From positions 124,001 through 188,000 of the forward strand of contig NZ_JABEQC010000001.1 in the NCBI RefSeq assembly GCF_013041605.1: a DNA stretch of 64,000 nucleotides, read 5' to 3'. This document shows, piece after piece, positions 9,377 through 17,905 of this stretch; the stretch's first letter is position 1; the number at the start of each line of letters is the position of its first letter. The position numbers were made by a program, and so were the translations under genes. This DNA is from Vibrio plantisponsor (lineage in GTDB: Bacteria > Pseudomonadota > Gammaproteobacteria > Enterobacterales > Vibrionaceae). A model generated the notes under the pieces. It was given only the letters and a program-made list of their open reading frames with translations. It had not been told where the DNA came from and made no database searches.

Positions 9377-10591
9377 TTATGCTTTTAGTTTAGCAACTTT
9401 GCCTGCACTCAAGGCAACAGCTGCGAGAACCAAAGGAACGAAGGATACCCACAACACCATCTGCCAGCCGTAAGCACTTAACAGCCCGCCAGATGAAAAC
9501 GAACCTATCGCCATCAAGCCAAAAATAATGAAGTCGTTGAGCGACTGAACACGATTTTTCTCTTCCGGTTTATGACATTCCAACACTAAAGCTGAAGCGC
9601 CAAGAAAGCCGAAGTTCCATCCAATGCCCAGTAAAATGAGTAACCACCAGAAATGGTTTACATCTACGCCCAACAAACCAACAGCCGCTGAAATACCCGT
9701 CAAAACAATACCTATTGCCGAAATACGCACAGCGCCAAATCGCGCTATCAGTTTGCCGGTGAAAAAGCTCGGGGTATACATGGCAATCACATGCCATTGA
9801 ATACCTAAGTTTGACGACTCATGGCTGTGGCCGTGCATATGCATGGCGAGCGGGGCTGCAGTCATAAGAAAGTTCATGATCATGTATGACGCTGCGCCAC
9901 ACACCACAGCAGAAATAAAGCGTGGTTGAAGTGCAATTTCCATTAATGGTCTTCCTCCACCATGCTGCTCTTTTACAGCCGGAGACTGAACGCCATATAA
10001 GATCACACCTGAGATCACAGCAACTACTGCCTGTGCAAGGAACGTGGCAGCAAACATTTTTTCTGGCCACAGATACATGGTTTGTGTCACTAGCTGCGGC
10101 CCGATAACACCTGCAACAATACCACCAGCCATAACTAGCGAAAGTGCTTGAGGTCTTTTCTCTGGCGGTAAGCCGTCTGTTACAGCAAAACGAAAAGAGA
10201 GAACAACAGCAGCGTAAGCGCCTCCTAAAAGGGTCGAGAGGCAAAACAACCAGAACAATCCCGTGAACATAGCAGCCATCGCCAACAAACCCGTTAACAC
10301 GCCAGCTACCGAACCCGCAATAAACGCTGCTTTTCGTCCGTACTTTCTTGCTAATTCTCCAGCTGGAAAAACACACACAGCCATACCTACAACGAAAATA
10401 GAAATAGGCAGTGTGGCGAGTAACGGAGAAGGTGCCAGCATACTTCCGACAATCGCTCCGGTCGCAAATACAACCACTGAGTTCGCCCCTGCCAACGCCT
10501 GTGCCAATGTTAAACGCCATAAATTGGAACGGCTGACATCTGGACTCAGTAGCGCAGGATCAGAAATTGTCGAATAGGATTCGTTAGACAT
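9377..10591 (-). CDS. MFS transporter
   Basis: This is a 404-aa, 12-segment major facilitator. It has the loop 2-3 motif GELARKYGRKAAF, which is close to the family GxLaDrxGrkxxl. The N-terminal 20 residues are polar, and hydrophobic helices follow to the end. It starts after AAGGAAAG. It is the first gene of a probable operon with gabD, so uptake of 4-aminobutyrate or a related compound is plausible, but this is an inference from position. The substrate cannot be read from the sequence. Confidence 0.85.
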   Translation of the reverse strand: MSNESYSTISDPALLSPDVSRSNLWRLTLAQALAGANSVVVFATGAIVGSMLAPSPLLATLPISIFVVGMAVCVFPAGELARKYGRKAAFIAGSVAGVLTGLLAMAAMFTGLFWLFCLSTLLGGAYAAVVLSFRFAVTDGLPPEKRPQALSLVMAGGIVAGVIGPQLVTQTMYLWPEKMFAATFLAQAVVAVISGVILYGVQSPAVKEQHGGGRPLMEIALQPRFISAVVCGAASYMIMNFLMTAAPLAMHMHGHSHESSNLGIQWHVIAMYTPSFFTGKLIARFGAVRISAIGIVLTGISAAVGLLGVDVNHFWWLLILLGIGWNFGFLGASALVLECHKPEEKNRVQSLNDFIIFGLMAIGSFSSGGLLSAYGWQMVLWVSFVPLVLAAVALSAGKVAKLKA

Positions 10592-10854
10592 GAACTTTAC
10601 TTTCCTTGTATGGCTTCTATTTCTTGTAGGAGCATATTAGATCAGTAGCAAAGCTCAAAGGCTTATTCACTACTCTACTCCCGTGCTCTCCAAACATCCC
10701 ATAATGAGTTTTCAACCATCACACCATTCTTGTTGGAATTATGTAAAAGAATGGTAGTCAATTGATTAACTTTCAGGTTATCGTAATTGCGTTTTCAACA
10801 TACGGTTGGATCACTACAATGTATGGTTGTTTGGCAAAGCAAAAGGAATCGCCG

Positions 10855-11349
10855 ATGAGTAATGGCAAGAGAGAAAGTACCCTCCGTTTTTTAGCAGAAC
10901 CTGGCGATGTGAACTTTGGCGGTAAAGTTCATGGTGGCGCAGTAATGAAATGGATCGACTTAGCGGCATACGCTTGTTCTGCTGCTTGGAGCGGCAAATA
11001 CTGTATTACCGCTTATGCTGGCGGTATTCGCTTCGTTGCTCCTATCCATGTTGGAAATATCGTAGAAGTGAGTGCAAAGGTTATCTACACAGGTAAAACC
11101 TCTATGCACATTGCCATTGACGTACAAGCCAGCGACCCTAAAGAGCTCAAAAACCGATTAACTACCCATTGCATTGTAATAATGGTAGCTGTTGACGAGA
11201 ATGGTAAGCCAACGGCAGTTCCTGAGTGGGTACCTGAAACCCCTGAAGATATCGCTCTACGTAACTCGGCAATTAGACTGATGAACATGCGAACAGAAAT
11301 CGGTGAAGAGATGGAAGCTCATGTGAAATACCTTAAAGCTGACGGATAA
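10855..11349 (+). CDS. Acyl-CoA thioesterase, hotdog fold
   Basis: This 164-aa protein hydrolyses acyl-CoA thioesters by family inference. It has the single hotdog-domain pattern of YciA/BFIT-like enzymes: NFGGKVHGGAVMKWIDLAAY (the helix with the active-site region), then GGIRFVAPIHVGNIVEVSAKV and GKTSMHIAIDV. The open frame extends upstream by 31 codons, but AAAGGAATCGCCG before MSNGKRES marks the likely start. A strong terminator follows. No operon partner is present. Confidence 0.85.
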   Translation: MSNGKRESTLRFLAEPGDVNFGGKVHGGAVMKWIDLAAYACSAAWSGKYCITAYAGGIRFVAPIHVGNIVEVSAKVIYTGKTSMHIAIDVQASDPKELKNRLTTHCIVIMVAVDENGKPTAVPEWVPETPEDIALRNSAIRLMNMRTEIGEEMEAHVKYLKADG

Positions 11350-11350
11350 A

Positions 11351-11380
11351 AAACACCCGACTGAAGTCGGGTGTTTTTTA
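11351..11380 (+). terminator. Intrinsic terminator of thioesterase gene
   Basis: Stem ACACCCGAC / GTCGGGTGT with a TGAA loop is followed by a run of T and preceded by a run of A, so it may work in both directions. Confidence 0.85.
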
Positions 11381-11421
11381 TGTACCTAGCCAAACTCACG
11401 CTGTAATTATTATGCCTTATG

Positions 11422-12279
11422 TTATTCCGCCAGCTCTTGCGCAGTTTTTATGTAGATATCACGCAGTTTTAAAGCTATTTCGCCCGGTTTACCACTGCCA
11501 ACAGGCTTGTCATCAATTGCTACCACTGGCCAAACAAACGTTGTAGCAGAGCTGATGAACGCTTCTTTCGCCTGATAGGCTTCATCGATTGTGAATAGAC
11601 GTTCTTCAATAGTTAGGTTGAGCTCATTAGCTAGTTTCATCAAAGAAGCTCGGGTAATGCCATGCAAGATGTCATTGCTCAAAGGGCGCGTTACCAAAAC
11701 ATTTTCCTGCGTCACGATATAAGCGTTACTAGAGCCGCCTTCAGTCACAAAGCCGTCTTCAATTAACCAGACATCTTCAGCACCAGTAGCATGAGCCGCT
11801 TGTTTTGCCAAACAAGCTGGCAATAGGCTGGTTGTTTTGATATCACGACGTCGCCAACGGATATCATCAAACGAGATCACTTTAATACCAGTTTGAATCT
11901 TAGGACTGTTGATCAGACTTCTGGACTGTGTAAACAACACTAAGGTTGGTTCGATATCATCACTGTAGGAAAAGTCGCGGTCACCTTCATCGCCACGCGT
12001 CAGTTGCAAATAGATTCCACCTTCAACCAAAGCGTTTCTTTTTATCAGCTCTCGCTGAATTTCCATCAGTTGCTCGCCCGTTACAGGCAGTTTGATGTCG
12101 AGCTCTTTTGCAGAACGTTCTAAACGCGCAAGATGCCCTTGATGATCGATGAGCTTACCGCCCAGTACTGCGGTAACTTCGTAAACGGCATCGGCAAAGA
12201 GAAAGCCACGGTCAAAGACCGAAACTTTCGCTTCACTTTCCGCAACAAACTCGCCATTTAGATATACGATTCGTTCCAT
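11422..12279 (-). CDS. D-amino acid aminotransferase (class IV)
   Basis: This 285-aa PLP enzyme of fold type IV probably moves the amino group of D-alanine or other D-amino acids to 2-oxoglutarate, giving D-glutamate. Visible features are the start ERIVYLNGEFV, VFDRGFLFADAVYEV, the PLP lysine K148 in RRDIKTTSLLP, and FVTEGGSSNAYIV followed by GITRASLMKLA. It is the last gene of a minus-strand run dgcN-dgcA-this gene, with 9 bases between it and dgcA. The company of two D-glutamate catabolic genes favours a D-amino acid substrate over branched-chain amino acids. A C-terminal aminodeoxychorismate lyase role is less likely. Confidence 0.85.
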   Translation of the reverse strand: MERIVYLNGEFVAESEAKVSVFDRGFLFADAVYEVTAVLGGKLIDHQGHLARLERSAKELDIKLPVTGEQLMEIQRELIKRNALVEGGIYLQLTRGDEGDRDFSYSDDIEPTLVLFTQSRSLINSPKIQTGIKVISFDDIRWRRRDIKTTSLLPACLAKQAAHATGAEDVWLIEDGFVTEGGSSNAYIVTQENVLVTRPLSNDILHGITRASLMKLANELNLTIEERLFTIDEAYQAKEAFISSATTFVWPVVAIDDKPVGSGKPGEIALKLRDIYIKTAQELAE

Positions 12280-12288
12280 TTTCTCTCC

Positions 12289-13263
12289 CTACCCCCACAG
12301 CTTTTGTTGAAAGGGCAACATAGAATTGTTTTCAAATTCAAATCCGTTTTCGATATCTGCGCTAAGCAATAGCGGACCATCGAGATCAACCACTTCAGCA
12401 CCTTGAGCCACGACAAAAGCGGGAGCCATGCTTAATGAAGACGAAACCATGCAACCAACCATGACTCGTAATCCTAATGACTGCGCTTGATCTTTTAGCT
12501 TTAGTGCTTCGGTTAAACCGCCGGTTTTATCGAGCTTAATATTGACCATGTCATACAAGCCAACGACTTTCTGCAAACTATTTCTGTCGTGACAAGATTC
12601 ATCGGCACAAATAGGAATTGGGCGCTCTAGCGAGGCCAAAACAGAGTCTTCATCGGCGTGAAATGGCTGCTCTATCATCGCCACATCCAGCTTTATCAAT
12701 TCAGGAATAAGCTGTTTGTAGGTTTCTACCGTCCACGCTTCATTCGCATCAAGAATAATTTTTGCGTTGGGTGCGCCACGGCGCACCGCTTGCACACGCG
12801 CCAAATCTTCTGGACCACCCAGTTTGAGTTTAAGCAGCGGTCGGTCAGCATTTTCAATCGCCGTTTTCTCCATATTCTCAGGAGTGTCTAACGAGAGCGT
12901 GTAAGCCGTAGTGAGTGGCTCGGCGGCTAAACCGACCTTCGTCCATATCGGTTGCTTGTCTTGCTTACATTCAAGGTCCCACATAGCGCAATCAACCGCA
13001 TTTCTCGCCGCACCAGCAGGAAGAAGTGGTTGTAACTGCTCACGCGAGATACCACTTTCAATTTCTGGAATAACATCCTTGATTTGCTGCAAAACACTCG
13101 TGATTGACTCACCATAGCGGGCGTAAGGAACGCATTCCCCTCGCCCAATCAGACCTTGGTGTTCAATCTCAACAATGATGGTTTCAGCTTGAGTTTTACT
13201 CCCCCGAGAGATAGTAAAACTGCCACGAATTGGCCAACTTTGTGTGTAGAGTTTTACCTTCAT
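12289..13263 (-). CDS. dgcA: DgcA-type N-acetyl-D-glutamate racemase / dipeptide epimerase
   Basis: This is a 324-aa enolase-superfamily protein. The acid-base lysines are in LKLKLGG and NIKLDKTGG. The magnesium ligands are in IILDANEAW, MIEQPF and CADES. The family includes L-Ala-D/L-Glu epimerases and, in marine bacteria, DgcA, which racemises N-acetyl-D-glutamate. Its start codon overlaps the stop of the DUF1611 gene (TAATG), the DgcN-DgcA pairing described for D-glutamate breakdown, so I prefer DgcA. A murein-peptide epimerase role remains the alternative. Confidence 0.8.
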   Translation of the reverse strand: MKVKLYTQSWPIRGSFTISRGSKTQAETIIVEIEHQGLIGRGECVPYARYGESITSVLQQIKDVIPEIESGISREQLQPLLPAGAARNAVDCAMWDLECKQDKQPIWTKVGLAAEPLTTAYTLSLDTPENMEKTAIENADRPLLKLKLGGPEDLARVQAVRRGAPNAKIILDANEAWTVETYKQLIPELIKLDVAMIEQPFHADEDSVLASLERPIPICADESCHDRNSLQKVVGLYDMVNIKLDKTGGLTEALKLKDQAQSLGLRVMVGCMVSSSLSMAPAFVVAQGAEVVDLDGPLLLSADIENGFEFENNSMLPFQQKLWG

Positions 13264-14267
13264 TACAGCTCCAAAAGCTTATCGACAATACGGGCAACAC
13301 CTTGGCGGAACGGGTCAACAACAGGTAAACCAATGTCTGATTCCACCTTATCCATATACGCCATTGCGTCACTTTCGCTCAAACCTGAGGTATTTATGGA
13401 TACACCTACAAACTTAACCGCAGGGTTAGTTAAGCGAGCCGTAGCAATATTCGCTTCCATACACACTTTAAGGTCTGGTAACTGATAGTCAGGCAATCCA
13501 CGCATATGTGTGCGAGTCGGTTCATGACAAAGTACCAGAGCGTCTGCTTGGGAACCATGAATTAGACCCGTTGTAACACCCGCAAATGAAGCATGGAATA
13601 GCGAGCCCTGACCTTCAATAACGTCCCAGTGTTGTGGATCGTTTTCAGGTGTAATGGTTTCAATTGCTCCGGCAATAAAGTCTGCAACGACACAGTCTGC
13701 ACTGACACCAGCTCCGGTAATCAGAATACCCGTTTGACCAGTAGCGCGGAAATCAGCATTAACACCGCGCTCTTTCATCTCTTTTTCTATTGCAAGTGAG
13801 GTATACATTTTACCAACAGAGCAGTCTGTTCCTACTGTCAGAACACGTTTTCCTGAGCGCTTTTTACCATTGGCAACAGGATAAGTTTGTGTGGGGTAAC
13901 GAACATCATAAAGTGCGCAACCGTTCTTTTTAGCACACTCAACAAGTTCAGGAATGTCTGTTAATTTGTTATGCAGACCAGCTGCGATATCCATCCCAGC
14001 TTCAAGCGCTTCTATAAGAACGGAAATCCACTCTTTGGAGATCACACCGCCACGGTTAGCAACTCCGATAACGAGGGTTTGTGCGCCCGCTTCTTTCGCT
14101 TGCGCCACCGTTAAGTCTTGCAGACCAACGTCAGCATTACATGCTTCAAGACGCAGTTGTCCTACACAGTACTCAGGGCGCCAAGTTTTAATACCCTGCG
14201 CGACTTTAGCTGCCAGAGAATCTGCAGCATCACCCAAAAATAATAGATACGGTTGTTTAAGTTCCAT
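13263..14267 (-). CDS. dgcN: DUF1611 protein, DgcN-type D-glutamate N-acetyltransferase
   Basis: This 334-aa protein of the DUF1611 family has a nucleotide-binding-like loop VGTDCSVGKMYTS in which the residue after the lysine is Met rather than Thr or Ser. In marine proteobacteria this family is reported as DgcN, which acetylates D-glutamate before DgcA racemises it. I start at MELKQPY because GGAGTAACAAAG precedes it; an in-frame ATG lies eight codons upstream. It heads the dgcN-dgcA-aminotransferase operon. The 0.9-kb spacer upstream carries its promoter. Confidence 0.8.
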   Translation of the reverse strand: MELKQPYLLFLGDAADSLAAKVAQGIKTWRPEYCVGQLRLEACNADVGLQDLTVAQAKEAGAQTLVIGVANRGGVISKEWISVLIEALEAGMDIAAGLHNKLTDIPELVECAKKNGCALYDVRYPTQTYPVANGKKRSGKRVLTVGTDCSVGKMYTSLAIEKEMKERGVNADFRATGQTGILITGAGVSADCVVADFIAGAIETITPENDPQHWDVIEGQGSLFHASFAGVTTGLIHGSQADALVLCHEPTRTHMRGLPDYQLPDLKVCMEANIATARLTNPAVKFVGVSINTSGLSESDAMAYMDKVESDIGLPVVDPFRQGVARIVDKLLEL

Positions 14268-15032
14268 CTTTGTTACTCCATTTTTGGTCATCTAGACCAG
14301 ACACTAATTTCAACTTCTTTTACAACCTACAGTTTAAAATCCTCATCAACAATAGGATTTACTGTTCACTTATATTCAAAATAATTTAATAAATTAAAAT
14401 TTTATGCATCAAAACCTCACAATAAGCAAAAATTATGCATTTTAATTCAATTAATGAGATTTTTAGAAAATATCGCAACTTAAAGAAAATAAAGCGATAA
14501 ATGAAAGCATCCACATACCTAATCGAAAGATTGTCTTACAGACCAATCAAATAGTTGTTATATCTAAAATTCAGCCAAAACACCCATTTGGTATTTATCT
14601 CCAAATATAACAATATTTTTAGATTTTCATGTTTTGTGATCCAGAGCAACAATAAACAATTTTGTATACAATCTAGTCATAAATTTGAAGTGCAAGAACG
14701 TAGAACCTTACTTATAAAAATCGAGTAAGAAAGTCCACGTCCCACCTATTTTCAACAACTACAGACCGCCATTAGTTAATAACAATGAGTATTTAGGTTA
14801 AATTCTTTTGCACAAAACAGTGATCGGAATTACTTTTTCGCCAGAAAATGAATAATTTTATTCAACTGAAAAAAATTAAATATAAGGAATAATATTCTTT
14901 CAAAACATCCAATGAATCACTTTGTCAGAAATAAAAAACAGACAGTGGTTTTATCCATACACAAAACTCCAAAATAGTCGCAATGACTGGAATGATCTCA
15001 TACCTTGGTATGGTCTGTTTATTATTAAATAA
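14268..15032. other. Long AT-rich divergent spacer between dgcN and alr
   Basis: No supported gene occupies this stretch. It holds three dyads that could be operators: GGTC-ATCTA-GACC just upstream of the dgcN start (about 14287-14299), the perfect 10-bp palindrome TTGTATACAA at 14662-14671 (GntR-like in form), and CATACC-TT-GGTATG at 14999-15012. Base composition is strikingly AT-rich with many A and T runs. No regulator gene is adjacent, so the controlling protein must be encoded elsewhere. Confidence 0.45.
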
Positions 15033-15155
15033 ATGTATAAAATCTTTTGCTACGAGCCTTTGCTCGCTGTTGGAGAAACAGACATTACTCAGTATGATAG
15101 CTACTCTTTAGTAAGCCCCATTTCTGAGCTGCAATGGAAACAAGGTAAAAATTAG
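15033..15155 (+). CDS. Possible 40-residue leader ORF before alr
   Basis: A 40-codon frame runs from ATG at 15033 to TAG at 15153-15155 and begins MYKIFCYEPLLAVGE. Its stop overlaps the AGGACGG ribosome site of alr, 10 bases before the alr start. That could couple the two, or it could be the eroded end of a lost gene. There is no ribosome site before its ATG and I do not recognise the peptide. It may be chance. Confidence 0.22.
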   Translation: MYKIFCYEPLLAVGETDITQYDSYSLVSPISELQWKQGKN

Positions 15156-15165
15156 GACGGATTCA

Positions 15166-16245
15166 ATGATCACAGCTGAAGCTCTTATCAATCTAAAAGC
15201 GCTTAGTGATAACTACGATTTGCTAAAAAAGAAATGTGGAAACAAGCCTGTTGTAGCGGTTATTAAAGGTGACGCTTACGGCCACAACGCTATAAAGACA
15301 GCACAAGCGCTGGCTCAGGCGGACGTATTTGCCGTTTCTCGTATTGAGGAAGCACAGGAATTAAGAAATTCCGGCATTCAACAACCTATTTTGTTGCTTG
15401 AAGGCTGCTTTTGTAAGAACGATTTGGAAGTCGCTTCACGTGAAGGCTTTCAAACCGCTATTCATTGCCAGGAACAACTAGACGATCTGAAAAATGCTAC
15501 GTTAGCGAAACCAATCATGGTGTGGCTTAAGCTGGATACTGGTATGCACCGTCTGGGTGTTCAACCGTGCGAACTGAATGATTATGTTGAGCAAATTGAA
15601 GCTACAGGTAAGCTATCTGGCCCAGTTGGCTTCATGAGTCACTTTAGCTGTGCCGATGATCTTTCATCTGCCTCTACACAAAAGCAAATCGATCTGTTTC
15701 TGTCGCAGACCTCTCGCTTCCTAGGCCCTAAAACCTTGGCAAATTCGGCGGGCATTCTGTACTGGTCAGACTCTCATCTCGATTACATGCGTGCTGGCAT
15801 TGCACTGTATGGCATCAGCCCGAATGAAAACGAAACAGGTAAATCCTATGGCCTGCATTGTGGTATGACGTTAACCTCCAAACTTATCGCGGTTCGCAAA
15901 CACAAAGCCAATCAGCCTGTAGGTTATGGTGAAACTTGGACGTCACAGCGTGATACCTACATTGGTGTGGTTGCTATGGGGTATGGTGATGGGTATCCGA
16001 GATCTGCGCCAGAAGGCACGCCTGTTTATATTAATGGTCGCATCGTGCCAATTTCAGGCCGAGTATCCATGGATATGATTACCGTTGATTTAGGTCCAGA
16101 CTCACAAGATAAAGTGGGGGATAGTGTCGAATTCTGGGGAGAAAATTTACCAATTGAGCAGGTATCAAAGCACATTGGAACGATTCCATATGAACTCGTC
16201 ATCAAACTGACTAAGCGAGTGCATAAAACCTACATCGAAAAATAG
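15166..16245 (+). CDS. alr: Alanine racemase
   Basis: This 359-aa PLP enzyme of fold type III interconverts L- and D-alanine. The PLP lysine is K34 in VAVIKGDAYGHN, where the family usually has KADAYGHG. The second catalytic tyrosine lies in the MGYGDGYPR segment (usually GYADGYPR), and GRVSMDMITVDL matches the conserved C-terminal domain. Placed divergently from D-amino acid catabolic genes, it may be a catabolic or inducible racemase rather than the housekeeping one. The start has a good AGGACGG site. A terminator follows. Confidence 0.88.
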   Translation: MITAEALINLKALSDNYDLLKKKCGNKPVVAVIKGDAYGHNAIKTAQALAQADVFAVSRIEEAQELRNSGIQQPILLLEGCFCKNDLEVASREGFQTAIHCQEQLDDLKNATLAKPIMVWLKLDTGMHRLGVQPCELNDYVEQIEATGKLSGPVGFMSHFSCADDLSSASTQKQIDLFLSQTSRFLGPKTLANSAGILYWSDSHLDYMRAGIALYGISPNENETGKSYGLHCGMTLTSKLIAVRKHKANQPVGYGETWTSQRDTYIGVVAMGYGDGYPRSAPEGTPVYINGRIVPISGRVSMDMITVDLGPDSQDKVGDSVEFWGENLPIEQVSKHIGTIPYELVIKLTKRVHKTYIEK

Positions 16246-16260
16246 TGTATTAAGTAAAAA

Positions 16261-16290
16261 GAGCGTAAGTATGATTACGCTCTTTTTTAT
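16261..16290 (+). terminator. Intrinsic terminator of alr
   Basis: Perfect stem GAGCGTAA / TTACGCTC with a six-base loop is followed by six T and preceded by five A. Confidence 0.85.
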
Positions 16291-16428
16291 TTACACCAAT
16301 CGTTTAAATTCAACATTATATTCAGCCCCCTAAGTTCTTTCTCCCGCCAGACTTTTTGTCATAGAAGTTTCATTTTTCTCTGATTTAATATGCTAGAAAA
16401 TTGAATAGCCTTCCCAGAGAACAAAAAC

Positions 16429-16680
16429 ATGGCCTTGTCCATCAGTGATATTACTTTAAGTGAAAACACCCTCTCCGATTTAAAATCTGTTGAATATCAT
16501 TGGATTCGGACTATGTATGTAGAAGGCTACCAGCCTTCTGAAATCAATCACTACATTCGCACTTGCTTTGGTGGTGATGACACATTCGCAGATCTATTCC
16601 GTAAAGTTGCTCTACAACAAGAGAGCCTATATGTACTGTTACAGTACATTGGTTGCGCACCATCCAGTAAAGAATTCTAG
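16429..16680 (+). CDS. Small hypothetical protein, 83 aa
   Basis: I do not recognise this protein. It is acidic, soluble and has no signal or membrane segment. It begins MALSISDITLSENTLSDL and contains the aromatic-rich VEYHWIRTMYVEGYQPSEI, ending in a short tail. The spacing from neighbours (its own 140-bp upstream region and a downstream hairpin) suggests an independent transcript. A GAGAACAAAAAC sequence precedes the ATG. Codon use resembles the neighbours, so it is probably a real gene. Confidence 0.6.
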   Translation: MALSISDITLSENTLSDLKSVEYHWIRTMYVEGYQPSEINHYIRTCFGGDDTFADLFRKVALQQESLYVLLQYIGCAPSSKEF

Positions 16681-16720
16681 CCGCTTAAAATAGTTCCTGC
16701 CTAAGTGTCACATCTCTTTA

Positions 16721-16740
16721 GCCACACGGGCTCGTGTGGC
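16721..16740. other. Hairpin after the 83-aa gene
   Basis: Perfect 8-bp stem GCCACACG / CGTGTGGC with loop GGCT lies 40 bases past the stop. It lacks a T-run on either side, so it is at best a weak terminator. Confidence 0.4.
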
Positions 16741-16817
16741 CGATAGTTCGGCATTCCATTAGACCTAACGCGTTATTAAGATTTATGAAAAGCTCAGTAA
16801 AACGGTTATCGCAGATA

Positions 16818-16843
16818 TAAAAAAACCTGAGCAGAGCTCAGGT
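16818..16843 (-). terminator. Minus-strand terminator of mal operon
   Basis: On the minus strand the stem ACCTGAGC / GCTCAGGT is followed by seven T. It lies about 160 bases past the malG stop. A second hairpin (GGGCGAC / GTCGCCC, about 16976-16995) sits right after malG with only a short T-rich flank. The rest of 16681-17003 shows no gene. Confidence 0.8.
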
Positions 16844-17003
16844 CATGGTTACAAAAACCGTTAGTCATTTACAGTAAGGAATTGAGCTAACAGCCAGCTA
16901 TGCGTAACGCCAGAAGTTATGTATCTAACTTAACTGATCAGCGGCCAAACCAAGTTGTTAAGCAGACACAAAATGGGCGACATTGCAGTCGCCCTTATCG
17001 TTG

Positions 17004-17894
17004 TTATCCTTTCACACCGCCGGCCGTGAGTCCTCCGACTAGCCAACGCTGCGCAAGCAAGAATACGATAGTAATTGGTAAAGCAGATAAAACTGCCGCT
17101 GCCGCAAAGTCTCCCCATAAGTAGTTTTGAGGGTACAAATACTGCTGCATACCAACCGCAAGTGTGTATGAGTTTACATCAGAAAGTAACAAAGATGCCA
17201 CTGGAACCTCACCCACAACACCGATAAATGAGAGAATAAACACAACTGCCAGAATCGGTACGGAAAGCGGTAAAAGTACTAGGCGGAAAGCTTGCCATGG
17301 TGTTGCACCGTCAAGTGCCGCCGCTTCTTCCAATGAAAGGTCAATCGTTTCAAAGTAGCCTTTGATTGTCCAAACATGCAGCGCGATACCACCCAAGTAA
17401 GAGAAAATCAAACCGCCGTGAGTGTTCAAACCAAGGAATGGAATGTACTGACCTAACTTATCAAACAATGCGTATAGAGCCACCAGCGCCAGCACAGCAG
17501 GGAACATCTGGAAAATCATCATCGCTTTCAAGATAGTGCTCTTACCTTTGAACTTCATACGCGCAAAAGCATAGGCAGAAGTCGTGGATAGCGCGACGAT
17601 CAACACTGAACTGATGGCTGCCACTTTCACTGAGTTCCATAACCACGTAAGAACAGGGAATGGAGGCGGAGTCACTGAACCGTCAGCATTCTCAACAGCA
17701 ATACCTAACGCCAGTTTCCAGTGCTCTAGTGACGGGTTTTCCGGAATTAAGCTACCTGTTGCAAAGTTACCTTCACGGAAAGAAATCGCCACAATCATCA
17801 ACAGTGGAAAAATGATTAATGCTAAGAATGCCCACATCGCGATGTGCGTCGCCAACACTCTGTATTTTAAGGATTTACCTTGTACCATTGCCAT
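17004..17894 (-). CDS. malG: Maltose/maltodextrin ABC transporter permease MalG
   Basis: MalG is one of the two inner-membrane channel subunits of the maltose/maltodextrin importer. The 296-aa sequence has six hydrophobic segments and the permease EAA loop, [21 protein letters not shown], which docks on MalK. The C-terminus ends in [10 protein letters not shown]. It follows malF with an 11-base gap and closes the malEFG operon, with a terminator about 160 bases downstream. Confidence 0.95.
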   Translation of the reverse strand: MAMVQGKSLKYRVLATHIAMWAFLALIIFPLLMIVAISFREGNFATGSLIPENPSLEHWKLALGIAVENADGSVTPPPFPVLTWLWNSVKVAAISSVLIVALSTTSAYAFARMKFKGKSTILKAMMIFQMFPAVLALVALYALFDKLGQYIPFLGLNTHGGLIFSYLGGIALHVWTIKGYFETIDLSLEEAAALDGATPWQAFRLVLLPLSVPILAVVFILSFIGVVGEVPVASLLLSDVNSYTLAVGMQQYLYPQNYLWGDFAAAAVLSALPITIVFLLAQRWLVGGLTAGGVKG

Positions 17895-17905
17895 TGTGCG
17901 ACTCC

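Noticed and set aside
9819..10520. 233-codon minus-strand frame inside the MFS gene
   Set aside because: It is a shadow frame of the transporter gene, with a cysteine- and tryptophan-rich translation and no recognisable motif.
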